A DNA stretch of 42,315 nucleotides, taken from assembly GCF_004519545.1 (NCBI RefSeq), contig NZ_SDKM01000040.1, positions 1-42,315 of the forward strand. Direction: 5' to 3'. This DNA is from Nocardioides guangzhouensis (GTDB taxonomy: Bacteria > Actinomycetota > Actinomycetes > Propionibacteriales > Nocardioidaceae). Position numbers and translations under genes: made by a program. The notes under the pieces were generated by a model. The model made no database searches. It was not told where the DNA came from and saw nothing but the letters and a program-made list of their open reading frames with translations. Shown one piece after another: positions 20,992 to 29,537 of this stretch (positions within the stretch are counted from its first letter, which is position 1; the number at the start of each line of letters is the position of its first letter).

Positions 20992-21052
20992 GTTACGCGC
21001 CAGTATCCCTCCGGTCACCGCGGCGTGACCGTCCCCGAAATTGACGCGTAAC
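20992..21052. promoter_or_regulatory. Nested inverted repeats upstream of the Mce operon, possible operator
   Basis: The 356-bp gene-free stretch 20797-21152 contains the rplL terminator and this site. GTTACGCG (20992-20999) is repeated inverted as CGCGTAAC (21045-21052). Between them, GGTCAC (21013-21018) and GTGACC (21025-21030) form a second, compact palindrome. Two palindromes sharing a centre region upstream of a lipid-import operon fit a repressor site, for instance of the TetR or GntR type, but no regulator gene lies nearby. I found no convincing -35/-10 pair. Confidence 0.4.
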
Positions 21053-21152
21053 CAATCGAGACCGTGGCCGTTGTCTCGGGTGGGGGTACGGGAGGTCTGC
21101 CCACCGGCGGTGGCCGCGTGCGCAGTTCCGAAGAGGGAGGAAAGGGTCCGGC

Positions 21153-22109
21153 ATGGGTGTTGCGATCGAGGTCGACGACCTGTCCAAGTCGTTCGGCAAG
21201 CAGCTGATCTGGGGTGATGTCACCCTGACCGTTCCGCCCGGCGAGATCTGCGTGATGCTCGGGCCGTCCGGCACCGGCAAGTCCGTCTTCCTCAAGACTC
21301 TCATCGGCCTGCTCAAGCCCGACAAGGGCTCGATCGTCATCGAGGGCACCGACATCGCCACCTGCTCCGAGAAGGAGCTCTACGAGATCCGCAAGCTGTT
21401 CGGCGTGCTGTTCCAGGACGGCGCCATGTTCGGCTCGATGAACCTCTACGACAACGTGGCCTTCCCGCTGCGCGAGCACACCCGCAAGTCCGAGTCCGAG
21501 ATCCGCGACATCGTCATGGAGAAGATGGACCTCGTCGGCCTGCTCGGCGCCGAGGACAAGCTCCCGGGCGAGATCTCCGGCGGCATGCGCAAGCGCGCCG
21601 GACTGGCCCGCGCGCTGGTCCTCGACCCCGAGATCGTGCTGTTCGACGAGCCGGACTCCGGTCTCGACCCGGTCCGCACGGCGTTCCTCAACCAGCTGAT
21701 CGTCGACCTGAACGCGCAGATCGACGCCACGTTCCTGATCGTCACCCACGACATCAACACCGCCCGGACCGTGCCGGACAACATCGGGCTGCTCTACCAC
21801 CGCCACCTGGCGATGTTCGGTCCGCGCGAGATGCTGCTCAGCTCCGAGGAGCCGGTGGTCCGCCAGTTCCTCAACGCCCAGCGGGTCGGACCGATCGGCA
21901 TGTCCGAGGAGAAGGACGCCGACGAGCTCGAGGCCGAGAAGGACCAGGAGCTCCCGCCGCTGCCGCCGATCCCGCTCCAGCTCGACCCGTCCAACGGCAT
22001 CCCGCGACGCAGCCAGCGTCCCGCCGGCGAGTGGTGCCGCGAGAACGGCGTGACCCCGCCGCCCGGCTCGTTCGAGTCCGCCAACGCCGACGTGGCAGCG
22101 GGGGTCTGA
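21153..22109 (+). CDS. mceG: Mce-system ABC transporter ATP-binding protein (Mkl/MceG)
   Basis: A 318-residue ABC ATPase that powers Mce lipid import. Walker A is GPSGTGKS (37-44), the Q-loop Q88, the signature ISGGM (141-145, in ISGGMRKRAGLARAL), Walker B IVLFDEP (161-167) and the switch His H199 in VTHD. It is closest to MlaF/Mkl. Residues past 240 form a charged and proline-rich tail (PPLPPIPLQ), matching the C-terminal extension known for MceG. ATG 21153 has AGGGAGG upstream. The permease gene follows after 7 bp. In Mycobacterium tuberculosis the orthologue mkl lies alone in the same rplL-rpoB interval. Confidence 0.95.
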   Translation: MGVAIEVDDLSKSFGKQLIWGDVTLTVPPGEICVMLGPSGTGKSVFLKTLIGLLKPDKGSIVIEGTDIATCSEKELYEIRKLFGVLFQDGAMFGSMNLYDNVAFPLREHTRKSESEIRDIVMEKMDLVGLLGAEDKLPGEISGGMRKRAGLARALVLDPEIVLFDEPDSGLDPVRTAFLNQLIVDLNAQIDATFLIVTHDINTARTVPDNIGLLYHRHLAMFGPREMLLSSEEPVVRQFLNAQRVGPIGMSEEKDADELEAEKDQELPPLPPIPLQLDPSNGIPRRSQRPAGEWCRENGVTPPPGSFESANADVAAGV

Positions 22110-22116
22110 GCGACAG

Positions 22117-22902
22117 ATGGCCTCCCTCACCGCTACCCGGGCGCTGGCGCCGATCGGGACCGCAGGCAAGCTGTTCGCCTTCGGTCTCGACGTCGGCCGC
22201 AACCTGTTCAGACGGCCCTTCCAGACCCGCGAGTTCCTCCAGCAGGCCTGGTTCATCGCCTCGGTCACGATCATCCCGACCGCTCTTGTCGCGATCCCGT
22301 TCGGAGCCGTGATCGCGCTCCAGGTGGGCGGCCTCATCAAGCAGTTCGGCGCCCAGTCCTTCACCGGCTCCGCGGCGGTGCTGGCCGTGGTGCGCGAGGC
22401 GGGCCCGATCGCGACGTCGCTGCTGATCGCCGGCGCCGGCGGGTCGGCGATCGCGGCCGACCTCGGCGCCCGCAAGATCCGCGAGGAGCTCGACGCGATG
22501 ATGGTGCTGGGCATCGACCCCATCCAGCGCCTCGTGGTGCCGCGGGTGCTGGCCTGCATGCTGGTCTCGGTCTTCCTCAACGGGCTCGTCTCGGTGGTCG
22601 GTGTCGCCGGCGGCTACGTCTTCAACGTCGTCCTGCAGGACGGCACACCGGGCGCCTATCTCGCCAGCTTCACCGCCCTGGCCCAGCTGCCGGACCTCTG
22701 GCAAGGCATGGCCAAGGCCCTCGTGTTCGGACTGATCGCCGCGATCGTCGCCTCCTACAAGGGCATGAACGCCGCGGGCGGACCGAAGGGCGTCGGTGAC
22801 GCCGTGAACGAGTCCGTCGTCATCACCTTCATGCTCCTGTTCGTCGTCAACTTCGTGATGAGCGCGATCTACTTCCAGCTCGTCCCACCGAAGACGGGTT
22901 GA
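22117..22902 (+). CDS. yrbEA: MlaE/YrbE family ABC permease, first copy
   Basis: A 261-residue integral membrane protein of the MlaE/YrbE family. It forms the permease pair with the next gene under the Mce ring. Four to five hydrophobic spans are visible, starting at about residue 45. The family segment REAGPIATSLLIAGAGGSAI is followed by ADLGARKIREELDAMMVLGI, which contacts the ATPase. The end VMSAIYFQL is also typical. It starts at ATG 22117, 7 bp after mceG, and stops 4 bp before the second permease. Confidence 0.94.
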   Translation: MASLTATRALAPIGTAGKLFAFGLDVGRNLFRRPFQTREFLQQAWFIASVTIIPTALVAIPFGAVIALQVGGLIKQFGAQSFTGSAAVLAVVREAGPIATSLLIAGAGGSAIAADLGARKIREELDAMMVLGIDPIQRLVVPRVLACMLVSVFLNGLVSVVGVAGGYVFNVVLQDGTPGAYLASFTALAQLPDLWQGMAKALVFGLIAAIVASYKGMNAAGGPKGVGDAVNESVVITFMLLFVVNFVMSAIYFQLVPPKTG

Positions 22903-22906
22903 CGCC

Positions 22907-23737
22907 ATGGCCAACTCGTTCAGGGACACGGTGGCGCGCCCCGGTCGCGCGCTCGACAAGCTCGGCCAGGAGCTGGCCTTCTACCTCCGCGCGCTCGCGT
23001 GGACGCCGCGGACCATCCGCCGCTACAAGAAGGAGGTCATGCGGATCCTCGCGGAGGTGACGCTGGGCTCCGGCTCGCTGGCGGTCATCGGCGGCACGGT
23101 CGGCGTGATCACCGCGATGTGCTTCTTCACCGGCACCGAGGTCGGCCTCCAGGGTTACGCCGCGCTCAACCAGCTCGGCACCGCGGCGTTCTCCGGCTTC
23201 GTCTCGGCGTACTTCAACACGCGCGAGATCGCGCCGCTGGTCGCCGGCATCGCGCTGGCCGCGACCGTGGGCTGCGGGTTCACCGCACAGCTCGGCGCCA
23301 TGCGCATCTCCGAGGAGATCGACGCCCTCGAGGTGATGGCGATCCCGTCGCTGCCGTTCCTGGTGACCACGCGGATCATCGGCGGCCTGATCGCGATCAT
23401 CCCGCTGTACGTCGTCGGCCTGCTGTCGTCGTACTTCGCGACCCGGCTGACGGTCACCGCGTTCTTCGGCCAGAGCACCGGCACCTACGACCACTACTTC
23501 AACCAGTTCCTGCCCCCCGGCGACGTGCTGTGGTCCTTCGGCAAGGTGCTGGTGTTCGCGGTCGCGGTGATCCTCATCCACTGCTACCACGGCTACAACG
23601 CCAGCGGCGGCCCGGCCGGCGTCGGCGTCGCCGTCGGCAAGGCGGTCCGCACCTCGATCGTCGCCATCAACGTGATCGACCTGTTCCTGTCCATGGCCAT
23701 CTGGGGTGCCTCGACGACCGTGCGGCTGGCGGGGTGA
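22907..23737 (+). CDS. yrbEB: MlaE/YrbE family ABC permease, second copy
   Basis: A 276-residue partner of the preceding permease. It has a longer cytoplasmic N terminus (about 45 residues, with TIRRYKKEVMRILAEVTLG) and the family coupling segment TAQLGAMRISEEIDALEVMA. IIGGLIAIIPLYVVGLLSSY and later hydrophobic runs are membrane spans. The order YrbEA-YrbEB-MceA is standard in actinobacterial mce operons. mceA starts 7 bp after the stop. Confidence 0.94.
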   Translation: MANSFRDTVARPGRALDKLGQELAFYLRALAWTPRTIRRYKKEVMRILAEVTLGSGSLAVIGGTVGVITAMCFFTGTEVGLQGYAALNQLGTAAFSGFVSAYFNTREIAPLVAGIALAATVGCGFTAQLGAMRISEEIDALEVMAIPSLPFLVTTRIIGGLIAIIPLYVVGLLSSYFATRLTVTAFFGQSTGTYDHYFNQFLPPGDVLWSFGKVLVFAVAVILIHCYHGYNASGGPAGVGVAVGKAVRTSIVAINVIDLFLSMAIWGASTTVRLAG

Positions 23738-23744
23738 GCGGGCG

Positions 23745-25040
23745 ATGACGAGTCGGGAGACGAACATCCTGCGCAACACGAAGCTGATCGGGCTGCTCTT
23801 CATCGCGCTGATCGCGGCCGGGGTCTGGTCGACGTACGCGGTGTTCACCAAGAAGTTCACCGACTACGACGAGGTCTCGCTCGAGACCTCCAGGGCCGGC
23901 CTCAACCTGCCCGCCCGCGCCGACGTCAAGCTGCGCGGCGTGATCGTGGGGGAGGTGCTGCAGCAGTCCGCGAGCTCGGACGGTGCCGAGCTCACGCTCG
24001 GGCTCTACCCCGACCAGGTCGACACCATCCCGCGCAACGTCACCGCCCGGATCGAGCCCAAGACGCTGTTCGGCGAGAAGTACGTCGCGCTCCAGATCCC
24101 CGAGTCCCCGGACGGAGCGCACATCGAGGCGGGGGACACGATCACCCAGACCGTGCTCGCGCACGAGGTCGAGGAGACCCTCAACGACCTCTACCCGCTG
24201 CTGCGCACGGTCCAGCCGGCCGAGATCAACACGACGCTCAACGCGCTGGCGACCGCGCTCGAGGGCCGCGGCGAGAAGATCGGCGAGAACCTCGAGACCC
24301 TGGACTCCTACCTCCAGCGGGTCAACCCGCAGCTGCCCGACGTGGTCGAGGACCTCCGGCTGCTGGCGAAGACCTCCGACCTCTACACCGAGGTCTTCCC
24401 CGACATCGCCACGACGCTGCGCAGCTCGGTGACCACCGGGAACACGCTCGTGCAGCGCGAGAAGAAGCTGAACAGGCTCTTCGACGACGTCAGCGCGTTC
24501 TCCGACACCACCCGCGGCTTCCTCGACGAGAACGAGGACAACATCATCCGGGTCAACGAGCTCGCCGACGCACAGTTCGAGGTGCTCGGCAAGTACGCCC
24601 CCGAGTTCCCCTGCCTGACCAGCGGCATCGTGAAGGCAGGCAAGCTCCAGGCCCAGGCGTTCCGCGGCTTCACCCTGCACATCAACCTCGAGATGCTGCC
24701 CCACCAGCCACGTGCCTACGGGCCCCAGGACAAGCCGCGGTACGGCGACAAGCGGGGGCCCTACTGCGGCAGCCTGCCCGACTCGCCGTACAACCAGAAG
24801 AACATCGCCCCGTCCCCCGGGAACGCCGACGACGGCGTCGACGAACCCACCGGCAAGGGGACCATGCGGTCGCCGCTGGCCTGGGCCGAGACCGACGCGT
24901 ATGCCGGCAGCGCCGACGAGGCGGCCTTCGTGCGGTCGCTGCTCGCGGCGTCGTTGGGGCGCGACTCCTCGGAGGTGTCCGACCTGAGCGTGATGCTGTT
25001 CGCCCCCCTCGTCCGCGGGACGGAGGTGTCGATGCGATGA
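23745..25040 (+). CDS. mceA: MCE family protein MceA
   Basis: A 431-residue Mce protein. An N-terminal membrane anchor (residues about 12-32, LIGLLFIALIAAGVWSTYAV) precedes the MCE/MlaD domain: SLETSRAGLNLPARADVKLR, then GVIVGEV and EPKTLFGEKYVAL. A long helical region (about 140-290) builds the hydrophobic tunnel through which lipids travel. The C-terminal part has Cys in FPCLTSG and PYCGSLPDSP. Of two possible starts, ATG 23745 gives the usual MceA beginning. It overlaps mceB by ATGA. Confidence 0.93.
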   Translation: MTSRETNILRNTKLIGLLFIALIAAGVWSTYAVFTKKFTDYDEVSLETSRAGLNLPARADVKLRGVIVGEVLQQSASSDGAELTLGLYPDQVDTIPRNVTARIEPKTLFGEKYVALQIPESPDGAHIEAGDTITQTVLAHEVEETLNDLYPLLRTVQPAEINTTLNALATALEGRGEKIGENLETLDSYLQRVNPQLPDVVEDLRLLAKTSDLYTEVFPDIATTLRSSVTTGNTLVQREKKLNRLFDDVSAFSDTTRGFLDENEDNIIRVNELADAQFEVLGKYAPEFPCLTSGIVKAGKLQAQAFRGFTLHINLEMLPHQPRAYGPQDKPRYGDKRGPYCGSLPDSPYNQKNIAPSPGNADDGVDEPTGKGTMRSPLAWAETDAYAGSADEAAFVRSLLAASLGRDSSEVSDLSVMLFAPLVRGTEVSMR

Positions 25041-26074
25041 GCCGGTTCCTCGACAAGAAGACCGCCTCCGACGCCTGGAAGCTGGTCACCTTCATGGTGA
25101 TCACGACGCTGGCGACCGGCATGCTCGTGGTCCTCATCGGCAACATCACCTTCGGCGGGTCCCGCCAGTACCGGGCCGAGTTCGTCGACGCGACCGGCGT
25201 GACCAAGGGCGACGACATCCGCATTGCCGGGGTCAAGGTCGGCACCGTCAAGGGCATCGAGATCAAGGACCGCTCACGGGCGCTGGTCACGTTCACCGTG
25301 CAGGACAGCGCGGAGCTCACCTCCGCCACGCACGCGCAGATCCGCTACCGCAACCTGGTCGGCCAGCGCTACATCTCGCTGAGCCAGCAGGGCGCCGACA
25401 ACGGCGACCGCCTCGACGAGGGCACCACGATCCCGGTGTCGAAGACGGCGCCGGCGCTCGACCTCACGGTGCTGTTCAACGGCTTCAAGCCGCTCTTCCA
25501 GGCGCTCTCCCCGCAGGACATCAACCAGCTGTCCTACGAGATCGTCCAGGTCTTCCAGGGCGAGGGGGGCACGGTCGAGGGCCTGCTCAGCCACACCGCG
25601 TCGGTCACCCAGACGCTCGCCGAGCGCGACCAGGTCATCGGCGACCTGATCGACAACCTCAACGAGACGCTCGTGACCATCGGCAACCGGGACGAGGAGT
25701 TCTCCTCCCTGATCGTCAACCTCAAGACCCTGGTCAGCGGGCTGGCGACGGACAAGGACGCCCTGCTCGGCTCGCTGGACTCGATCTCGTCGCTCTCCGT
25801 CGAGACGGCCGACCTGATCCGGGGGATCCGCAAGCCGCTGGTCACCGACATCAAGGGCCTGCGCGGCACCGCCGGCAACCTGGCGAAGAACCGCGCCGAG
25901 CTCGACCGGACCATGCAGGTGCTCCCGATCAAGCTCAACAAGGTCGGCCGTACCGCGATCTACGGCTCGTGGTTCAACTTCTACCTGTGCAACTTCACTG
26001 GTCAGGTGAAGGTCGCGGGCAAGCCCCTCAAGGTCGACTACCCGACCAACTCGGACAGGTGTTCGCTGCCATGA
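25037..26074 (+). CDS. mceB: MCE family protein MceB
   Basis: A 345-residue Mce subunit. The membrane anchor (residues about 15-38) is followed by the MCE domain: YRAEFVDATGVTKGDDIRIA, GVKVGTVKGI and RNLVGQRYISL. The helical tunnel region contains regular heptads (LNETLVTIGNRDEEFSSLI). The C-terminal GSWFNFYLCNFTGQV, with a Cys pair completed by DRCSLP, is a hallmark of MceB. It is joined to both neighbours by 4-bp ATGA overlaps. Confidence 0.94.
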   Translation: MSRFLDKKTASDAWKLVTFMVITTLATGMLVVLIGNITFGGSRQYRAEFVDATGVTKGDDIRIAGVKVGTVKGIEIKDRSRALVTFTVQDSAELTSATHAQIRYRNLVGQRYISLSQQGADNGDRLDEGTTIPVSKTAPALDLTVLFNGFKPLFQALSPQDINQLSYEIVQVFQGEGGTVEGLLSHTASVTQTLAERDQVIGDLIDNLNETLVTIGNRDEEFSSLIVNLKTLVSGLATDKDALLGSLDSISSLSVETADLIRGIRKPLVTDIKGLRGTAGNLAKNRAELDRTMQVLPIKLNKVGRTAIYGSWFNFYLCNFTGQVKVAGKPLKVDYPTNSDRCSLP

Positions 26075-27039
26075 GTACTCCCTTCCGTGAGCGCAACCCC
26101 GTGGTGGTCGGCGCGGTGAGCCTCGCCGTGCTGGCCGCGATGGTGCTGGCCGCGTTCCGTGCCGACGACCTGCCGCTGATCGGCGGAGGCGACACCTACT
26201 ACGCCGCGTTCAGCGAGGCCGGCGGGCTCAAGGCCAACGACGAGGTCCGGGTGGCCGGTGTCCGCGTCGGCAAGGTCGAGTCCGTCGCCCTCGACGGCGA
26301 CCACGTCAAGGTCACCTTCAAGGTCGACCGCGGGGTCGACTTCGGCAAGGACTCCGGCGCCGCGATCAAGGTCAAGACGATCCTCGGCGCGATGTTCCTC
26401 GCGCTCGAGCCGGCCGGGCCCGGCCAGATGGACGAGGGCCACACCATCCCGGTCGAGCGCACCCAGTCGCCGTACGACGTGGTCGAGGCGTTCTCCGGGC
26501 TGGCCGAGACCTCCGAGCGCATCGACACCGACCGCCTGGCCAAGTCCCTGACCACGCTGAGCGACCTCGGGCGCAACACCCCCGAGGAGTTCCAGGCGGC
26601 GCTGAAGGGCGTCTCGGCGCTGTCGGCGAACCTCGCGGCGCGGGACGAGCAGATCAACAGCCTGCTGGTGCACCTCCAGAAGGTCTCGGGTGTGCTCGGC
26701 GACCGCTCCGGCGACGTGGTGACGCTGATGAAGGACGCCGACGTCCTGTTCAGGGCGCTGGTGGCGCGTCGGCAGGCGATCCACAACCTGCTGGTGTCGA
26801 CCTCGTCCATGTCCGAGGAGCTGACCGGCCTGATCCGCGACTCGCGCGCGGACCTGAAGCCGGCCCTCACCCACCTCGACACGGTCGTCAAGGTGCTGCT
26901 GAAGAACCAGGACAACCTCGACGAGACGCTGCGCCTGATGGCGCCGTTCTACCGCGTGTTCGCGAACACCCTGGGAAACGGCCCGTGGTTCGACACCTTC
27001 ATCTACAACATGCCCCCGGTCACGCAGGCGGGTGGCTGA
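26071..27039 (+). CDS. mceC: MCE family protein MceC
   Basis: A 322-residue Mce subunit starting at ATG 26071, overlapping the mceB stop. The anchor (VVVGAVSLAVLAAMVLAAF) leads to the MCE domain with YYAAFSEAGGLKANDEVRVA, GVRVGKVESV and KTILGAMFLALEP. The helical part has the RRQAIHNLLVSTSSM segment. The C-terminal tail is short (GPWFDTFIYNMPPV) and lacks the extended domain of some MceC proteins. Three bp separate it from mceD. Confidence 0.93.
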   Translation: MSTPFRERNPVVVGAVSLAVLAAMVLAAFRADDLPLIGGGDTYYAAFSEAGGLKANDEVRVAGVRVGKVESVALDGDHVKVTFKVDRGVDFGKDSGAAIKVKTILGAMFLALEPAGPGQMDEGHTIPVERTQSPYDVVEAFSGLAETSERIDTDRLAKSLTTLSDLGRNTPEEFQAALKGVSALSANLAARDEQINSLLVHLQKVSGVLGDRSGDVVTLMKDADVLFRALVARRQAIHNLLVSTSSMSEELTGLIRDSRADLKPALTHLDTVVKVLLKNQDNLDETLRLMAPFYRVFANTLGNGPWFDTFIYNMPPVTQAGG

Positions 27040-27042
27040 CCC

Positions 27043-28164
27043 ATGGAGACCGTGAAGAAGCTCATCGTGCCCCTGGTCATCGTCGCCCTGCTCGCGGCGG
27101 CCGCACTGACCATGTTCCGCGGCGGCGAGGACCGCAAGCAGCTCACCGCTGCGTTCCCGCGCACCGTCTCGATCTACGAGGGCTCCGACGTCCGCGTGCT
27201 CGGCGTCCCCGTGGGCAAGGTCGAGTCGGTCGAGCCGGCCGGCGACGTGGTCAACGTCAAGATGTACTACGACGCCGAGGTCCAGGTGCCCGCGAACGCG
27301 GAGGCGGTGATCATCGCGCCGAGCGTGGTGGGCGACCGCTTCGTGCAGCTGACCCCGGCGTACGACGGCGGCGAGAAGCTCGCGGACGGTGCGGTGCTCG
27401 ACACCGACAAGACCTCGACCCCGCTCGAGCTCGACGAGGTCTACCAGTCGCTCGACGACCTGACCGTCGCGCTCGGGCCCAACGGAGCCAACAGCAAGGG
27501 CGCGCTGAGCGACCTGCTCGACACCACAGCGAAGAACTTCGACGGCCAGGGCGCGAACGTCAACCAGACCATTCGCAACCTCGGCAAGTTCACCGGCACC
27601 CTCGAGAACAACAAGGAGGAGCTGTTCGGCAGCGCCGCCGAGATCGAGCGGTTCGTCAGGGCCCTGTCGAAGAACGACAAGGTGGTGCGTGACTTCAACG
27701 CCTCGATGGCGTCGGTCTCCGAGATGCTCTCGAGCGAGCGCCGGGAGCTCGCCGCCTCCCTGAGGAACCTCGGCACCGCACTGGGCGAGGTCAAGACGTT
27801 CGTCCGCGACAACAGGTCGCTGCTCAGCAAGAACGTCAAGGGGCTCAACCGGGTCTCCAAGACCCTGGTCAAGCGCCGCGGCGAGCTCGACGAGATCCTC
27901 CACGTCGCGCCGCTCGCGCTCAACAACCTCGCCCTGACCTACAACCCGCAGTCGGGCACGCTCGACACCGCGGCCAACTTCGGCAACCTGCCGCACGAGA
28001 TCTCGGCCGACCCCGCCGTGTTCCTGTGCACGGCCGTCGACCAGGCCGACCCGTCCGGCGCCGCCTGCAACGTGATCAAGTCCATCTACCCGCGGCCCGG
28101 CCTGCTCGGCAACCGCGCGGTCGCGGACCCGACGTTCGCCCGGCTGCTGGAGGTGGCCCGATGA
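27043..28164 (+). CDS. mceD: MCE family protein MceD
   Basis: A 373-residue Mce subunit. Anchor at about residues 6-25 (LIVPLVIVALLAAAALTMF). The MCE domain includes VSIYEGSDVRVLGVPVGKVE and APSVVGDRFVQL. The helical region runs to about residue 290. The C-terminal segment LALTYNPQSGTLDTAANFG and two Cys (FLCTAVDQ, AACNVIKS) match MceD. It overlaps mceE by ATGA. Confidence 0.93.
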   Translation: METVKKLIVPLVIVALLAAAALTMFRGGEDRKQLTAAFPRTVSIYEGSDVRVLGVPVGKVESVEPAGDVVNVKMYYDAEVQVPANAEAVIIAPSVVGDRFVQLTPAYDGGEKLADGAVLDTDKTSTPLELDEVYQSLDDLTVALGPNGANSKGALSDLLDTTAKNFDGQGANVNQTIRNLGKFTGTLENNKEELFGSAAEIERFVRALSKNDKVVRDFNASMASVSEMLSSERRELAASLRNLGTALGEVKTFVRDNRSLLSKNVKGLNRVSKTLVKRRGELDEILHVAPLALNNLALTYNPQSGTLDTAANFGNLPHEISADPAVFLCTAVDQADPSGAACNVIKSIYPRPGLLGNRAVADPTFARLLEVAR

Positions 28165-29537
28165 ACCGCCTGAAGCTGGTGCTGGTCCTCGTGGTCGCGC
28201 TGCTGCTCAGCGGCTGCGACTTCTCGATCAGCAAGGCTCCGCTGCCCGGTGGCGCCGACGTCGGCGACAACCCGATGACCGTCCACGTCACGTTCCCCGA
28301 CGTGCTCGACCTGGTGCCGCAGTCGACCGTCCGGGTCAACGACGTGACGGTCGGCAAGGTCACCGACATCACCCTCGACGGGTACGTCGCGAACGTCACC
28401 CTGAGCCTGCGCAACGACGTCGACCTGCCCGACAACGCCGAGGCCGAGATCCGCCAGACCAGCCTGCTCGGCGAGAAGTTCGTGTCGCTGAAGGCGCCCG
28501 AGAACCCCAGCTCCAACAAGCTGTCCGACGGTGACGACATCGCGCTGTCCTCGACCAACCGGAACCCCGAGGTCGAGGAGGTGCTCGGCGCGCTCAGCCT
28601 GCTGCTCAACGGCGGCGGCGTCGCCCAGCTGAAGACGATCTCGAGCGAGCTCAACAAGGCGCTCGAGGGACGTGAGGGCAGCGCCCGCTCGGTGCTCACC
28701 CAGCTGCGGGTCTTCACCCGGCAGCTCGACGACAACAAGGCCGACATCGTCACCGCGATCGAGTCGCTGGACCGGTTGGCCAGGGCCGCGAACGCGCAGA
28801 AGCCGGCGATCACCTCCGCGCTCGACGACCTGCCGGGTGCCCTGGACTCGCTCGACAGCCAGCGCGCGGACCTCATCAAGATGCTGAAGGCGCTCGGCAA
28901 GCTCGGCAACGTCGGCACCCGCGTGATCCGGGCGTCGAAGACCGCCACGATCGACGCGCTCACCCAGCTCCAGCCGGTGCTGACGAACCTCGCCGCCACC
29001 GGCGACGACTTCGCCAAGTCGTTCAACGTGTTCCTGACCTACCCCTTCGTCGACGAGGTGGTCGGTCGCGACCCGGAGGTGGCCCGCAACCTGCACATGG
29101 GCGACTACACCAACCTCTCGATCAAGCTCGACATCGACGTCGGGAAGCAGGCCGGACCGATCCCCGACCCGAGCGAGGCCTGCATCCCGCTCGGCCAGAT
29201 CCCCGACGACGGCCCGCTGCCCCCGCTCGACAAGCTCTGCGACGGGGCGGTCAAGGCGATCCAGAAGTGCCTGGACGACCCGACGGTCGAGAACTGCCGG
29301 GGACTGCCCGACGTCGTCGTCGACCGGGTCTGCAAGAGCGTCCCGCTGCCCGGGCTGTGCCCCGGTGGTGGCGGGGGCGGCGACAACCCGCTGCCGCTGC
29401 CCACCTCGCTGCCCGACCTCGGCCTGGGCCTCAGCCGCCCGGCCGCGCTCGGCGACGGCAACGTCTCGATGAGCCGGATGATGGACACCTGGAACCCGAT
29501 ACTGGTGGCCCTGCTGATGCCGGGGGTGGCGCAGTGA
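28161..29537 (+). CDS. mceE: MCE family lipoprotein MceE
   Basis: A 458-residue Mce subunit with a lipoprotein signal: MNRLKLVLVLVVALLLSGC, lipobox LLSGC with Cys19, so it is anchored by lipid and not by a helix, as LprK-type MceE proteins are. MCE domain: MTVHVTFPDVLDLVPQSTVR, VTVGKVTDI, TSLLGEKFVSL. The helical tunnel region follows. The tail is Cys- and Pro-rich (CIPLGQIPDDG, KCLDDPTVENC, CKSVPLPGLCPGGG), suggesting several disulfides outside the membrane. The start overlaps mceD (ATGA) and the stop overlaps mceF (GTGA). Confidence 0.94.
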   Translation: MNRLKLVLVLVVALLLSGCDFSISKAPLPGGADVGDNPMTVHVTFPDVLDLVPQSTVRVNDVTVGKVTDITLDGYVANVTLSLRNDVDLPDNAEAEIRQTSLLGEKFVSLKAPENPSSNKLSDGDDIALSSTNRNPEVEEVLGALSLLLNGGGVAQLKTISSELNKALEGREGSARSVLTQLRVFTRQLDDNKADIVTAIESLDRLARAANAQKPAITSALDDLPGALDSLDSQRADLIKMLKALGKLGNVGTRVIRASKTATIDALTQLQPVLTNLAATGDDFAKSFNVFLTYPFVDEVVGRDPEVARNLHMGDYTNLSIKLDIDVGKQAGPIPDPSEACIPLGQIPDDGPLPPLDKLCDGAVKAIQKCLDDPTVENCRGLPDVVVDRVCKSVPLPGLCPGGGGGGDNPLPLPTSLPDLGLGLSRPAALGDGNVSMSRMMDTWNPILVALLMPGVAQ

